DNA of 64,000 nt from Nocardia sp. NBC_00565 (GCF_036345915.1 NZ_CP107785.1:1116001-1180000), one strand, 5' to 3'. Shown: positions 8,931 to 22,838, counted from the first letter of the stretch. Numbers and translations: made by a program. Notes: generated by a model from the letters alone, not told the origin.

Positions 8931-8957
8931 TGTCACGTCCGGCATCGGTGGTTTGTC
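8931..8957 (+). promoter_or_regulatory. ECF41/SigJ-type promoter candidate
   Basis: TGTCACG (8931-8937), exactly 16 bases, then TGTC (8954-8957) lie upstream of the flavoprotein gene at 9016. From memory, the published ECF41 promoter signature is TGTCACA-N16-CGTC, so 9 of 11 specified bases fit. The sigma gene next to the target is itself ECF41-like. Confidence 0.55.
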
Positions 8958-9015
8958 CCATGGTCGTCACCAACCGAGAATCCTGCCCCGGTGACATCGA
9001 CCATGGGAGCAAGCC

Positions 9016-10191
9016 ATGACCACCAAGAAGCGGATCGTCGTCCTGGGCGCGGGCTACACCGGCATGCTGGCCGCCGTACGGCTGGCGCACCGGACCCGCA
9101 AACTCGACGTGCAGATCACCCTCGTCAACCCATCCGCGCGCTTCACCGAGCGGCTGCGCATGCACCAGATCGCCGCGGGCCAGGAACTGGCCGACAACCA
9201 GATCCCGGAGATCCTGGCTGGTTCGGGCGTCGAATTCGTCCAGGGCTGGGCCACTTCCATTGATCCCGAGGCGCGGCAGGTCTATCTCGACGGCACCGCA
9301 ACACTGCACTACGACGAGCTGATCTACGCCCTCGGCAGCAGCACCGACACCAGCATCGTGCCCGGCGCGGCCGATCACGCCTGGACCCTGAACGACCCGC
9401 GCACCGCGCATCGTTTCTCCGAGCACCTCGGCATGGTCGCGGCCAACGGCGGCAATGTCGCGGTCTGCGGCGGCGGTCTGACCGGCATCGAGGCGGCGGC
9501 CGAAATCGCCGAGAGCTGCCCGGGATTGCGGGTCACGTTGATCAGCAGCAGCGAGCCGGGCGCGATGATGGGCGACAAGGCACGCGCCTACCTGAACAAG
9601 GCGCTCGATCGGCTGGGGGTAGCCCGCGAGGTCGGCCAGGCGGTCACCAAGGTGCTGCCGGATGCGGTCGAACTCGCCAACGGCGAACTGGTCGCCGCCG
9701 ATCTGACCCTGTGGACCACCGGCGTCCGAGTCTCCCGGCTGGCCGCCCAGGCGGGTATCGAGACCGACGCCCGCGGGCTGATCGTGGTCGACCCGACCCT
9801 GCGGTCGGTCTCGCACCCCAACATCCACGCCATCGGCGACGCCGCCGCGGTGCGCCAGGCCTGGGGCCAGATCCACGGCACCTGCCAGTCCGGCCTGCCG
9901 ACCGCCGCTTACGCTGCCGACGCCCTCGTGCGGCAGTTGAAGGGCAAGAGGGTCGAGCCGTTCCGGTTCGGCTACTTCCACCAGCCGGTCAGCCTGGGCC
10001 GCAAGGACGCGGTCATCCAGTTCACCAAGGCCGACGACACACCCGGCCGGTTCTCCCTGACCGGACGCGCCGCGGTGCTGTACAAGGGGGCCGTGAGCAG
10101 CAGCCCGGTGCCCAGCTTCAAGCTCAGCAAGAAGATGACGGTCTCGGTCCAGCTGTCCAAGGGCGGCAAGGCCACTCGTCGCACCGCATGA
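9016..10191 (+). CDS. NDH-2-like FAD-dependent NAD(P) dehydrogenase
   Basis: The 391-residue flavoprotein has two dinucleotide-binding folds. VVLGAGYTGMLAAVRLA (residues 8-24) binds FAD and VCGGGLTGIEAAAEIAE (about 152-168) binds NAD(P)H. HAIGDAAAV near residue 275 is the usual FAD-contact motif. It belongs to the type II NADH dehydrogenase-like family but lacks an evident membrane anchor. The next gene is an ECF41-type sigma factor, whose family is typically linked to an oxidoreductase, epimerase or CMD gene. A matching promoter sits upstream, so it is probably the sigma factor's main target. Confidence 0.85.
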   Translation: MTTKKRIVVLGAGYTGMLAAVRLAHRTRKLDVQITLVNPSARFTERLRMHQIAAGQELADNQIPEILAGSGVEFVQGWATSIDPEARQVYLDGTATLHYDELIYALGSSTDTSIVPGAADHAWTLNDPRTAHRFSEHLGMVAANGGNVAVCGGGLTGIEAAAEIAESCPGLRVTLISSSEPGAMMGDKARAYLNKALDRLGVAREVGQAVTKVLPDAVELANGELVAADLTLWTTGVRVSRLAAQAGIETDARGLIVVDPTLRSVSHPNIHAIGDAAAVRQAWGQIHGTCQSGLPTAAYAADALVRQLKGKRVEPFRFGYFHQPVSLGRKDAVIQFTKADDTPGRFSLTGRAAVLYKGAVSSSPVPSFKLSKKMTVSVQLSKGGKATRRTA

Positions 10192-10293
10192 GAACCGGGC
10201 CCGGAACAGCCGCTCGTCACCCCGGACGGGCGGCAGGGTCGTGCCAGGATTGTGCGATGGTGAAATCCGGACCCGAACCAGGAGCATGAGTTG

Positions 10294-11184
10294 ATGGGTG
10301 AAGCCACGCTGGCGCAGGATCCGTTCATCGAACATCGGCGGCTGCTCTTCTCCACCGCCTACCGGATGCTGGGCACCGTCACCGACGCCGAGGACATCCT
10401 GCAGGACACCTGGCTGAAGTGGAACGAAGCCGATCAGTCGACAGTCCGGCATCCCAAGTCCTATCTGGTGCGCACGGTCACCAACCTCTCGTTGAATCGG
10501 CTCACCTCCGCTAAAGCGAAGCGCGAAACCTATATCGGTCCATGGCTGCCCGAACCCTTGTTGACATCACCGAATATCGCCGAGGAGACCGAATTGGCCG
10601 ACACCGTCTCCACCGCGATGCTGGTGGTGTTGGAGACCTTGAATCCCGTCGAGCGCGCGGTCTTCCTGCTGCGCGAGGTCTTCGGCTACAGCCATGCCGA
10701 AATCGCCGACACTCTGGACAAGCCCGAGGCCACCATCCGGCAGATCGCGCATCGGGCCCGTTCGCACGTGCAGTCCCGTCGCCCGCGCTTCGACACCGAT
10801 AAGGCCGAGCGCGCACACATCACCGAACAGTTCATGTCCGCCTGTGCCGGTGGCGATCTCAACGCCCTGATGGATCTGCTCGCGCCCGAGGTGACCTCGT
10901 GGTCCGACGGCGGCGGTGTGGTCACCGCGGCCCTGCGTCCGCTCTACGGCCCCGACCATGTGGCCCGCTGGGTGCTCGGCGTCCTCGCCAAACCTTCGGT
11001 CGCGGGAGTCGTCCTCGAGCCGGCGCATATCAATGGCGAACTCGGTGCGCTGGCGTTCATCGGCGGAAACCCGGTGGCGGCCTTCACCTACGACATCATC
11101 GACGGCCACATCCACAACCTGCGTTTTCAGGTGAACCCGAGCAAGCTCAAGGGGCTGTACATGGGCACCGATGTGCTCGGCTGA
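10294..11184 (+). CDS. sigJ: ECF41 / SigJ-type RNA polymerase sigma factor
   Basis: The 296-residue sigma factor has region 2 (FSTAYRMLGTVTDAEDILQDTW, given as RMLGTVTDAEDILQDTW, about residues 20-45) and region 4 (PVERAVFLLREVFGYSHAEI, about 110-130). A C-terminal SnoaL-like domain of about 110 residues follows. That extension is the mark of the ECF41/SigJ group, where it modulates activity in place of a separate anti-sigma factor. ATG 10294 is preceded by AGGAG; TTG 10291 is also possible. It follows the flavoprotein gene it probably controls. The signal is unknown. Confidence 0.85.
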   Translation: MGEATLAQDPFIEHRRLLFSTAYRMLGTVTDAEDILQDTWLKWNEADQSTVRHPKSYLVRTVTNLSLNRLTSAKAKRETYIGPWLPEPLLTSPNIAEETELADTVSTAMLVVLETLNPVERAVFLLREVFGYSHAEIADTLDKPEATIRQIAHRARSHVQSRRPRFDTDKAERAHITEQFMSACAGGDLNALMDLLAPEVTSWSDGGGVVTAALRPLYGPDHVARWVLGVLAKPSVAGVVLEPAHINGELGALAFIGGNPVAAFTYDIIDGHIHNLRFQVNPSKLKGLYMGTDVLG

Positions 11185-11238
11185 GCATCGGTCGACACTT
11201 GACGTGCCGTACCCAGCGTGTCGTTCTACGCTCTTGCC

Positions 11239-12387
11239 GTGACCAGCCAGATCACCTCACCGAACGCGGACGGCGGACAGGTCCGGGTCTCCACCCTGGA
11301 GCTCTTCTTCGATCTCGTCTTCGTCTTCACCATCACCCAGCTGACCCACGTCTTCACCCACCATCCGGGGTGGGAGTCACTGCTCCAGGTGGTGGTCCTG
11401 TTCGGGGTCATCTGGTGGATGTACAGCGGGTACGTCTGGCTCACCAACGAAGTCGCGCCGAACAGTTCACAACGCCGCACCCTGCTGCTGATCGGTATGT
11501 TCGGGTTCTTCGTGCTCGCGTTGGCCATCCCGGACGCCTTCCACGGCACCGGCCTCGCGTTCGGCCTCGGCTACGTGCTCGTCAACATCGTGCACACGGC
11601 CTTGTTCTGGGTCAGCGGCGGTGCCTCGGCGACGCAGGCGATCAAACGCATCGCGCCGCTGAACGCACTCGCGGCGGCGCTGGTGCTCGCGGGCGGATTC
11701 GTACACGGGTATCTGCAATACCTGTGCTGGGGGTTGGCTTTCGCGGTGCAGGTGCTCAGCCCCTACCTCGTCGACACCCGCGATTTCGTGGTGCGAGCCG
11801 GTCATTTCTGCGAGCGGAACGGACTGGTGATCATCGTCGCCATCGGCGAGTCGGTGGTCGCGATCGGCGCCGGGCTGGCGGGGGAGCGGCTGACCGTGCC
11901 GCTGGTCGGAATGGTCGCGCTGGGACTGTGTTTGGTTTACGTGCTGTGGTGGGCGTATTTCGGCATCGATGACGAGCGCGGTGAGCACGCGCTGGCCGCG
12001 GTGCCGGACCGGGAGCGTTCCCGCCCCGCGGTTCTCGCCTACGGCTACGCGCTCTACCCGTTGCTGATCGGCATCACCGTCGCCGCGGCGGGCATCAATA
12101 TGAGCATCGCGCACGGCAACGAACCCGCCTCCTTCGCCGCCGCGGCGGCACTCTCCGGCGGCGTCGCCCTGTATTTTGTCGGCCAGTTCTGCTTCCGGCT
12201 CGCCTTGGGTCTGCCGCGTCCGTGGTCGCGGCTCATCGCCGCCGCCGCGGTGGCCGCCACCATCCCGATCGGCACCGCGTCGGTGGCCTGGGCACAGCTC
12301 GCTGTGCTGGTTGCGGTCGGATACGCCGCCGTGATCACCGATGATCTGATCACCCTGCGCTCCGGCCAGCACAGTCGCTACGTCTGA
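11239..12387 (+). CDS. Low-temperature-requirement A (LtrA) membrane protein
   Basis: A protein of about 382 residues with roughly ten membrane helices. The N-terminal signature VSTLELFFDLVFVFTITQLTH defines the LtrA family (key part LELFFDLVFVF). The helix pair holding IGESVVAIGAG is also family-typical. The function is unknown beyond a cold-growth phenotype in Listeria. The start could be GTG 11218 or 11239. A TACGCT hexamer seven bases before 11239 favours the latter as a leaderless start. Confidence 0.82.
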   Translation: MTSQITSPNADGGQVRVSTLELFFDLVFVFTITQLTHVFTHHPGWESLLQVVVLFGVIWWMYSGYVWLTNEVAPNSSQRRTLLLIGMFGFFVLALAIPDAFHGTGLAFGLGYVLVNIVHTALFWVSGGASATQAIKRIAPLNALAAALVLAGGFVHGYLQYLCWGLAFAVQVLSPYLVDTRDFVVRAGHFCERNGLVIIVAIGESVVAIGAGLAGERLTVPLVGMVALGLCLVYVLWWAYFGIDDERGEHALAAVPDRERSRPAVLAYGYALYPLLIGITVAAAGINMSIAHGNEPASFAAAAALSGGVALYFVGQFCFRLALGLPRPWSRLIAAAAVAATIPIGTASVAWAQLAVLVAVGYAAVITDDLITLRSGQHSRYV

Positions 12388-12408
12388 CGTCGGGAACAAT
12401 GGTGAGTC

Positions 12409-13020
12409 GTGCGTAGTGAGGAACTCGCGGTCGAACCGCCCGCCGCGGCCAGGCGACTGCTCGGCGCGACGTTGTGGTCCGGACCGGTAGGCGTGCGGAT
12501 CGTCGAAGTCGAGGCATACGGCGGCGACCCGGCCGGACCGTGGCCGGACCCGGCATCGCACTCCGGGCGCGGGCGGACCAAGCGCAATGCGGTGATGTTC
12601 GGGCCCGCCGGGGTCCTGTACGTCTATCTGAGCTACGGAATGCACATGTGCGTGAATGTGACCAGCGGGCCGGATGGGACAGCCAGCGCAGTGCTCATCC
12701 GCTCGGGCGAGGTCGTCGCCGGCCTGGAGACGGCCCGAGCTCGTCGGCCAACGGCGCGCACCGACGCCGATTTGGCAAAGGGCCCAGGCAATCTCGGCAG
12801 CGCGCTGGGAATCACGCTGAGCGACTACGGAACTCCGCTCTTCGATCCGGCGTCGCCGATCCGGTTGGCCCTCGACGGCGCGATCGACCTCGCCGAGATC
12901 GCCACCGGGCCACGAGTCGGGGTCAGCAGCGCGCCGGATGTGCCGTGGCGATTCTGGCTCGCCTCGCCCGCGGTATCGGCATACCGGCGCAGCCCGCGCG
13001 CACCGATCGAGGCGATATAA
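12409..13020 (+). CDS. mpg: 3-methyladenine DNA glycosylase (AAG/MPG family)
   Basis: A 203-residue monofunctional glycosylase for alkylated purines in base-excision repair. IVEVEAYGG (about 31-39) holds the catalytic glutamate, GRTKRN is conserved, YVYLSYGMHMCVNV is the tyrosine-rich substrate pocket, and DLAKGPGNLGSALGI is the family loop. The length is normal. Its place two genes before tyrS matches the mpg-tyrS order of M. tuberculosis, supporting orthology. It reads in the same direction as the LtrA gene, 21 bases downstream. Confidence 0.93.
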   Translation: MRSEELAVEPPAAARRLLGATLWSGPVGVRIVEVEAYGGDPAGPWPDPASHSGRGRTKRNAVMFGPAGVLYVYLSYGMHMCVNVTSGPDGTASAVLIRSGEVVAGLETARARRPTARTDADLAKGPGNLGSALGITLSDYGTPLFDPASPIRLALDGAIDLAEIATGPRVGVSSAPDVPWRFWLASPAVSAYRRSPRAPIEAI

Positions 13021-13128
13021 CTCCAGGTAGCAGGGATTTTCGGCGCGAGCGATGAGTTTTCGCGACGGTGTCCGTCCTACCTGTTGAACGCGCTCCACCC
13101 GGCGCGACCGACCCGAAGGAAAGACATC

Positions 13129-13563
13129 ATGACCGCCATCGCCCCCGCCGCCTCGACCACCACCGCCGTCGCCCACCGCCCCGGTAAGAAGATGAACATC
13201 GCGCTCTGGACCGTGCAGATCCTGCTGGGCCTGTTCCTCATCGTCGCCTCCGCAGCCCCGAAGCTGTTCGGCCAGCACGACGCCGTCGAGGCCTTCGAGA
13301 CCATCGGCTGGGGCGTGTGGTTCCGCTACTTCACCGGTCTGGTCGAGCTCGCGGGCGGCATCGGCCTGCTGGTGCCGCGCCTGACCGGCCCCGCGGCGGT
13401 CGGCCTCTCGATCACCATGGTCTGCGCCGCACTGACCCAGGCTTTCCTGCTCGGCGCGCCCGCCCTGATGTTCTTCCCGCTGATCCTCGGCGTGGTGTTC
13501 GTCTGGATCGCCTGGCAGCGTCGCGACAGCATCACCGCCGCCCGGGAGCTGCTGTCTCGCTGA
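13129..13563 (+). CDS. DoxX-family membrane protein
   Basis: The 144-residue protein has four hydrophobic helices: about 27-45, 66-85, 92-110 and 114-130. The order and short motifs (ASAAPKLFG, YFTGLVELAGGIGLL) are those of the DoxX/DoxD-like family. In mycobacteria, relatives work with superoxide dismutase and oxidoreductases in thiol/redox defence, but no such partner is next to it here. ATG 13129 follows a good GAAGGAA ribosome-binding site. The gene sits alone between mpg and a strong palindrome. Confidence 0.8.
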   Translation: MTAIAPAASTTTAVAHRPGKKMNIALWTVQILLGLFLIVASAAPKLFGQHDAVEAFETIGWGVWFRYFTGLVELAGGIGLLVPRLTGPAAVGLSITMVCAALTQAFLLGAPALMFFPLILGVVFVWIAWQRRDSITAARELLSR

Positions 13564-13575
13564 CCATCTGAACAA

Positions 13576-13615
13576 CCATCACGATCGGCAGACCATGGTC
13601 TGCCGATCGTGATGG
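13576..13615. terminator. Perfect 40-base palindrome, probable bidirectional terminator
   Basis: Bases 13576-13595 are exactly complementary to 13596-13615, with CCATGG at the centre. As RNA this gives a hairpin of about 18 pairs with a minimal loop, followed by CGTTT. It begins 13 bases after the doxX stop, so termination of doxX is the simplest role. Confidence 0.7.
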
Positions 13616-13719
13616 CGTTTGCGGACCCGGCCCGGTAATTCGCTCGACCTGCGGGGTGGCGCGCGAAGACACTGAGGGCTGTACCGGTCGCGGGGACCGG
13701 TACGGAATGATGGGACATC

Positions 13720-15009
13720 GTGACCGGCGACATCATCGACGAATTGACCTGGCGCGGGCTGATCGCGCAGTCCACCGACCTGGACGCCCTGCGCGCGGCG
13801 GTGTCCGCCGGGCCGCTGACCCTCTATGCCGGTTTCGATCCGACCGCGGCCAGTTTGCACGCCGGACATCTGGTTCCACTGCTGGCACTGCGGCGGTTCC
13901 AGCGTGCGGGCCATCGACCGGTCGTGCTGGCCGGTGGCGCCACCGGTTTGATCGGCGACCCGCGCGACGTCGGTGAGCGCACCATGAACTCCACCGACAC
14001 TGTCGCGGAGTGGGCGGGCCGGATCCGCTCGCAGCTGGAACGCTTCGTCGACCTCGACGATTCGCCCACCGGCGCGATCATCGCCAACAACATGGACTGG
14101 ACCGGCCAGCTGTCGACCGTCGACTTCCTGCGCGATATCGGCAAGCACTTCTCGGTCAATGTCATGTTGGCCCGCGACACCATCAAGCGGCGCCTGGACG
14201 GGGAGGGCATCTCCTACACCGAGTTCAGCTACATGCTGCTGCAGGCCAACGACTACCTGCAGTTGCGCCGCAACTACGGCTGCACGCTGCAGGTCGGTGG
14301 TTCGGATCAGTGGGGCAACATCATCGCGGGCGTCGAGCTGAACCGGCGCGTCGACGGCGCATCGGTGCACGCGCTGACCGTTCCGCTGGTGACCTCCGCC
14401 GACGGCAAGAAGTTCGGCAAGTCGACCGGCGGCGGCAGCCTGTGGCTCGATCCGGAGATGACCAGTCCCTACGCCTGGTACCAGTACTTCGTGAATACCG
14501 CCGATGCCGATGTCGTGCGGTACCTGCGCTGGTTCACCTTCCTGTCCCGGGAGGAGCTGGCCGAGCTGGAACTGGCCACGGCCGAACGCCCGCACGCGCG
14601 GGAAGCGCAGCGCAAGCTGGCCGAGGAGATGACGAATCTGGTGCACGGGGAGGCGAATACCCGCGCTGTGCAGTTGGCGAGTCAGGCGTTGTTCGGTCGC
14701 GCGGATCTGCGGGAACTGGATGAGGCGACGTTGGCGGCGGCGCTGCGGGAGGCCGCTGTCGATGGGACTGTCGCCGAAGTCGGATCCGGCGCACCGAGCA
14801 CGATCGTCGATCTCTTGGTCGCCACCGGACTGTCGGAGAGCCGGGGCGCCGCCCGGCGTGCGGTGAACGAAGGCGGCGCGTCGGTGAACAACGAGCGGAT
14901 CTCGGATCTCGAATGGACCCCTGCGGATAGCGACTACCTGCACGGACGGTGGCTGGTGCTGCGTCGCGGGAAGCGGAACTTCGCGGGCGCGCTGCGGGCG
15001 GGGGAATAA
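13720..15009 (+). CDS. tyrS: Tyrosyl-tRNA synthetase
   Basis: The 429-residue class I synthetase charges tRNA-Tyr. The HIGH-type signature is HAGH (residues 47-50, after [11 protein letters not shown]). The KMSKS-type loop is KKFGKS (about 228-233). The tyrosine-binding [11 protein letters not shown] and the C-terminal S4 RNA-binding domain (about 360-420) are present. The start is GTG 13720. A hairpin with T-run follows, so it ends its own transcript before the rRNA operon. Synteny with mpg agrees with M. tuberculosis. Confidence 0.97.
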   Translation: MTGDIIDELTWRGLIAQSTDLDALRAAVSAGPLTLYAGFDPTAASLHAGHLVPLLALRRFQRAGHRPVVLAGGATGLIGDPRDVGERTMNSTDTVAEWAGRIRSQLERFVDLDDSPTGAIIANNMDWTGQLSTVDFLRDIGKHFSVNVMLARDTIKRRLDGEGISYTEFSYMLLQANDYLQLRRNYGCTLQVGGSDQWGNIIAGVELNRRVDGASVHALTVPLVTSADGKKFGKSTGGGSLWLDPEMTSPYAWYQYFVNTADADVVRYLRWFTFLSREELAELELATAERPHAREAQRKLAEEMTNLVHGEANTRAVQLASQALFGRADLRELDEATLAAALREAAVDGTVAEVGSGAPSTIVDLLVATGLSESRGAARRAVNEGGASVNNERISDLEWTPADSDYLHGRWLVLRRGKRNFAGALRAGE

Positions 15010-15018
15010 AGATCACGT

Positions 15019-15055
15019 GGCTCGGGTCACATCAGGGTGGCCCGAGCCTGCTTTT
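15019..15055 (+). terminator. Rho-independent terminator of tyrS
   Basis: GGCTCGGGTCAC (15019-15030) pairs with GTGGCCCGAGCC (15037-15048), with one G-T pair and a six-base loop. TGCTTTTT follows. It is ten bases after the tyrS stop. Confidence 0.88.
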
Positions 15056-15107
15056 TCGGTGGTCGAATAGCCCCTGACCTGCGAAATGACATGCGTGTAG
15101 TGCGGAT

Positions 15108-15136
15108 TTGACTCGGCGTTCTCCGCCGCGTAACTT
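15108..15136 (+). promoter_or_regulatory. rrn promoter P1
   Basis: TTGACT (15108-15113), a 17-base spacer, then TAACTT (15131-15136): a near-consensus housekeeping sigma promoter about 390 bases before 16S. Confidence 0.8.
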
Positions 15137-15244
15137 TGTCCAAGTCAGAGCGACACGGACACCGACCCGGAGCCGAAAGGCCTGGGAAACGAGGTAGTAC
15201 GAGGAGCGCCTGACACTCAGTTGCAGCGGATCGGACGAGCAGAC

Positions 15245-15273
15245 TTGACTCTGCGCGGAAGGTTGGCTAGGCT
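15245..15273 (+). promoter_or_regulatory. rrn promoter P2
   Basis: TTGACT (15245-15250), a 17-base spacer, then TAGGCT (15268-15273). The same -35 and spacing as P1, about 137 bases further down, give a tandem rRNA promoter arrangement. Confidence 0.8.
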
Positions 15274-15330
15274 GGAAAAGTTGCCTCAGCAAGCCCCCCG
15301 AGAGAATCTGGGGTCGAACTGTGTGCGTGT

Positions 15331-15354
15331 GTTCTTTGAGAACTCAATAGTGTG
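15331..15354 (+). promoter_or_regulatory. rRNA leader box A-like antitermination element
   Basis: The segment GTTCTTTGAGAACTCAATAG is the strongly conserved actinobacterial rRNA leader box. A near copy (TGTTGTTTGAGAACTGCACA) lies at 17342-17361 before 23S. Such boxes load the Nus antitermination complex; that role is inferred from position and resemblance. Confidence 0.6.
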
Positions 15355-15527
15355 TCGATGAATGTCAGTGCCAAATGTTTTATTTGGTTCCGGCTCCTCA
15401 AACCCCCGTTTGGGTGGGTCGGACATTTTTGTCAGCAGATATTTTTTGCTGGCGTTTGATTTTGCCAAGGTTTTCGGACTCTGGTTAATTCTTCTGATTC
15501 GCCCTTTTGGGGTTGTTTCAAGAGTCT

Positions 15528-20512
<4,985 letters not shown>

Positions 20513-20650
20513 CAAAGAAGCTACGCGTCCACTGTGCGGTATCTGAAACAACACACAGACACTGCGGCAGACACAAGGTCTGCAACCCCTTTTTTCTTTT
20601 GGGGTTGTCGGGTTTTGTGTCAGCGCTGTTGTGTGGATAGTTTCATAGAG

Positions 20651-20768
20651 TTACGGCGGCTATAGCGGTGGGGAAACGCCCGGTCCCATTCCGAACCCGG
20701 AAGCTAAGGCCACCTGCGCCGATGGTACTGCACTCGACAGGGTGTGGGAGAGTAGGACACCGCCGGAA
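20651..20768 (+). rRNA. rrf: 5S ribosomal RNA
   Basis: About 118 bases, from TTACGGCGGCTATAGCGG to ACACCGCCGGAA. They include the conserved CCCATTCCGAACCCGGAAG loop and complementary ends (CGGCGG / CCGCCG). It lies about 140 bases after 23S and just before the operon terminator. Confidence 0.95.
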
Positions 20769-20776
20769 CATCCTTC

Positions 20777-20818
20777 ACGATAGGGGACCCAAACTTGGGT
20801 CCCCTATCGTCGTTTTTG
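20777..20818 (+). terminator. rrn operon terminator
   Basis: ACGATAGGGGACCCA (20777-20791) pairs exactly with TGGGTCCCCTATCGT (20796-20810), followed by CGTTTTT: a classic strong intrinsic terminator. Confidence 0.95.
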
Positions 20819-20912
20819 CACCCATATCTACGCCGTGTTCGGGCCCGACCGCCGACACGTGATTGAATTCAGGGGTTCGACCACCTCTGGCGGAACCTAG
20901 AAAGGGGCCACC

Positions 20913-22838
20913 GTGTCGGAACAGAACGACGGCCGGAAGTCCTTCCGGCGGGGCGGTCCCGAGCACGGGGACTCCACCGACCGGTCTAACTCCGGCGACC
21001 GAGGCGGCTTCAAACGTAGCGGTGACTCGAGCCAGCGCGGATCGAACGATCGCGGCTTCAACCGCCGCGGCGATTCGGATGATCGCAGCGGCTCGGGCGA
21101 CCGAGGCAACTCCGGTGACCGCGGCAGCGCGGGCGACCGCAGTGGTTTCAAACGCGGCAACTCCGGCGAGCGCGGCGGTTTCAACCGCGATGATTCCGGC
21201 AGTGGTAACTCCGATGAGCGCGGCGCCGCCGATCGCGGAGGTTCCGGAGGTGCTGGCAGTCGTGGAGACTCCGGGGAGCGCGGTGGTTTCAAACGCGGCG
21301 GTTCGGGCGGCAGTGGAGATTCCGGCGGCCGTGGCGGTTTCAATCGCGGTGATTCCGGTGACCGCCGAGGCTTCGATCGCGGTGCTTCGGGTGATCGTGG
21401 GGGATTCAAGCGTTCCGGTGACTCGGGTGACCGCGGCGGCTTCAATCGCGGCGGTTCCGGCGAGCGCGGCGGCTTCAAACGTAGCGGCGATTCGGGCCAG
21501 CGTAGCGACGTAGGTGACCAAGGCGGGTCCAACCGGCGTGACTCCGGTGACCGGACTGGCGCCGGTGAGCGCAGTGGTTTCAACCGTGGTGACTCCGGTG
21601 ATCGGAGTGGTTTCAACCGTGGCACTTCCGGTGAGCGCGGAGGATTCAAGCGCCCCGGAGATTCCGGTGACCGTGGCGGCTCGAGCCGACGCGAAGACTC
21701 GAGTCATCGTGGCGGTTTCGACCGCGGCGGTGATTCGGCTGAGCGTGGTGGTTTTAAACGCGGTGGCGATTCGGCTGAGCGTGGTGGTTTCAAACGCGGC
21801 GGCGATACTGGTCAGCGCGGTGATTCCGGTGATCGTGGCGGCTACAGCCGCAGCGCTTCCGGTGAGCGTGGTGGTTCCGGCGACCGTGGTGGTTTCAACC
21901 GTGGTGGTTCTGGGGAGCGCGGCGGATTCAAGCGCGGTGGTGACTCGAGTCAACGTGGCGAGGGCAGCGAGCGCGGTGGGGTCAACCGGCGCGATGATGC
22001 CGGCCAGCGTGGGGGTTTCAACCGCGGTGGCGACGCCGGTGGGCGGGGCGATGCCGGGCAGCGTGGTGGCTTCAATCGTGGCGATGACTCGGCGGACCGC
22101 CGGCGGGGCGGCGAAGGCACACGTACCGGCGGCGGCTCGGCCGAGCGTCGTCCGCCGCGGCCGGAAGAGCCGGATCTGCCGGATGACGTGCAGGCCACGG
22201 ATCTCGAACCCGAGGTTCGTCGCGACCTGCTCAGCCTGGACAAGAGCAACGCCGAGGCAGTCGCCCGCCACCTCGTGATGGCGGCCCGACTGATCGATGA
22301 CGACCCACGTCTCGCCCTGGCCCACGCACGGGCGGCCCGCCAACGTGCCGGTCGCATCGCCGTGGTCCGCGAAACAGCTGGCGTCACCGCCTATCACGCG
22401 GGCGAATGGGCCGAGGCCCTCTCCGAACTGCGTACGGCTCGCCGCATGTCCGGTGGCTCCGGTCTGCTCGCCGTGATGGCGGACTGTGAACGCGGTCTCG
22501 GCCGCCCCGAACGCGCCATCGAACTAGGCCGCAGCGACGAGGCCCGCGCCCTGCGTGGCGACGAGGCCACCGAACTGCGCATCGTCGTCGCCGGAGCCCG
22601 CATGGACCTCGGCCAATACGACCAGGCCGTGGTAACCCTGCAAACCTCGGAACTCGACCCGTCCCGCACCGGTTCCGCCGCCGCCCGCCTCTTCTACGCC
22701 TACGCCGACGCCCTGGTCGCCGCAGGCCGCACCGACGAGGGCCTCACCTGGTTCCTCAACGCCGCCGCCGCCGACCTCGACGGCGAAACCGACGCCGAAG
22801 AACGCGCCGAAGAACTCACCGGCGACACCGACGTGTAG
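20913..22838 (+). CDS. Disordered RGG/GF-repeat protein with C-terminal TPR-like domain
   Basis: A 641-residue protein in two parts. Residues 1 to about 410 are almost only Gly, Ser, Arg, Asp, Asn, Phe and Lys. I count 20 copies of GF[KND]R inside units such as SGDRGGFKRG, with related GGYSR and GGVNR. Residues about 415-641 form an alpha-helical repeat domain (LVMAARLIDDDPRLALAHA, YHAGEWAEALSELRTARRM) like tetratricopeptide proteins. Its place between tyrS/rrn and the HAD phosphatase matches Rv1691 of M. tuberculosis, which as I recall has only the second part. The GTG start follows GAAAGGGG. The N-terminus resembles eukaryotic RGG RNA-binding regions, so RNA or ribosome-assembly binding is a reasonable guess. 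No enzymatic motif is visible. Confidence 0.85.
   Translation: MSEQNDGRKSFRRGGPEHGDSTDRSNSGDRGGFKRSGDSSQRGSNDRGFNRRGDSDDRSGSGDRGNSGDRGSAGDRSGFKRGNSGERGGFNRDDSGSGNSDERGAADRGGSGGAGSRGDSGERGGFKRGGSGGSGDSGGRGGFNRGDSGDRRGFDRGASGDRGGFKRSGDSGDRGGFNRGGSGERGGFKRSGDSGQRSDVGDQGGSNRRDSGDRTGAGERSGFNRGDSGDRSGFNRGTSGERGGFKRPGDSGDRGGSSRREDSSHRGGFDRGGDSAERGGFKRGGDSAERGGFKRGGDTGQRGDSGDRGGYSRSASGERGGSGDRGGFNRGGSGERGGFKRGGDSSQRGEGSERGGVNRRDDAGQRGGFNRGGDAGGRGDAGQRGGFNRGDDSADRRRGGEGTRTGGGSAERRPPRPEEPDLPDDVQATDLEPEVRRDLLSLDKSNAEAVARHLVMAARLIDDDPRLALAHARAARQRAGRIAVVRETAGVTAYHAGEWAEALSELRTARRMSGGSGLLAVMADCERGLGRPERAIELGRSDEARALRGDEATELRIVVAGARMDLGQYDQAVVTLQTSELDPSRTGSAAARLFYAYADALVAAGRTDEGLTWFLNAAAADLDGETDAEERAEELTGDTDV
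20991..22095 (+). repeat. Degenerate in-frame repeat tract encoding RGG/GF units
   Basis: The DNA repeats units of about 24-36 bases around GGCGGCTTCAA(A/C)CG and GATTCCGGTGA. Codon choice varies between copies, so selection appears to act on the amino-acid pattern as well as simple duplication. No spacers of constant length exist, which rules out a CRISPR array. Confidence 0.75.

Noticed and set aside
10192..10293. A second ECF41-type promoter in front of the sigma gene itself
   Set aside because: Only CGTCACC with a poorly placed GTCG was found; spacing and both boxes deviate too much to claim it.
20991..22095. Possible CRISPR array
   Set aside because: The repeats vary in length and sequence, have no unique spacers of constant size and stay in frame, so they are coding repeats.
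20775..22397. Long minus-strand ORF of 540 codons rich in Thr/Ala/Val, and a plus-frame twin
   Set aside because: It is the mirror of the Gly/Arg/Ser repeat tract of the real gene; low complexity and high GC keep all frames open.
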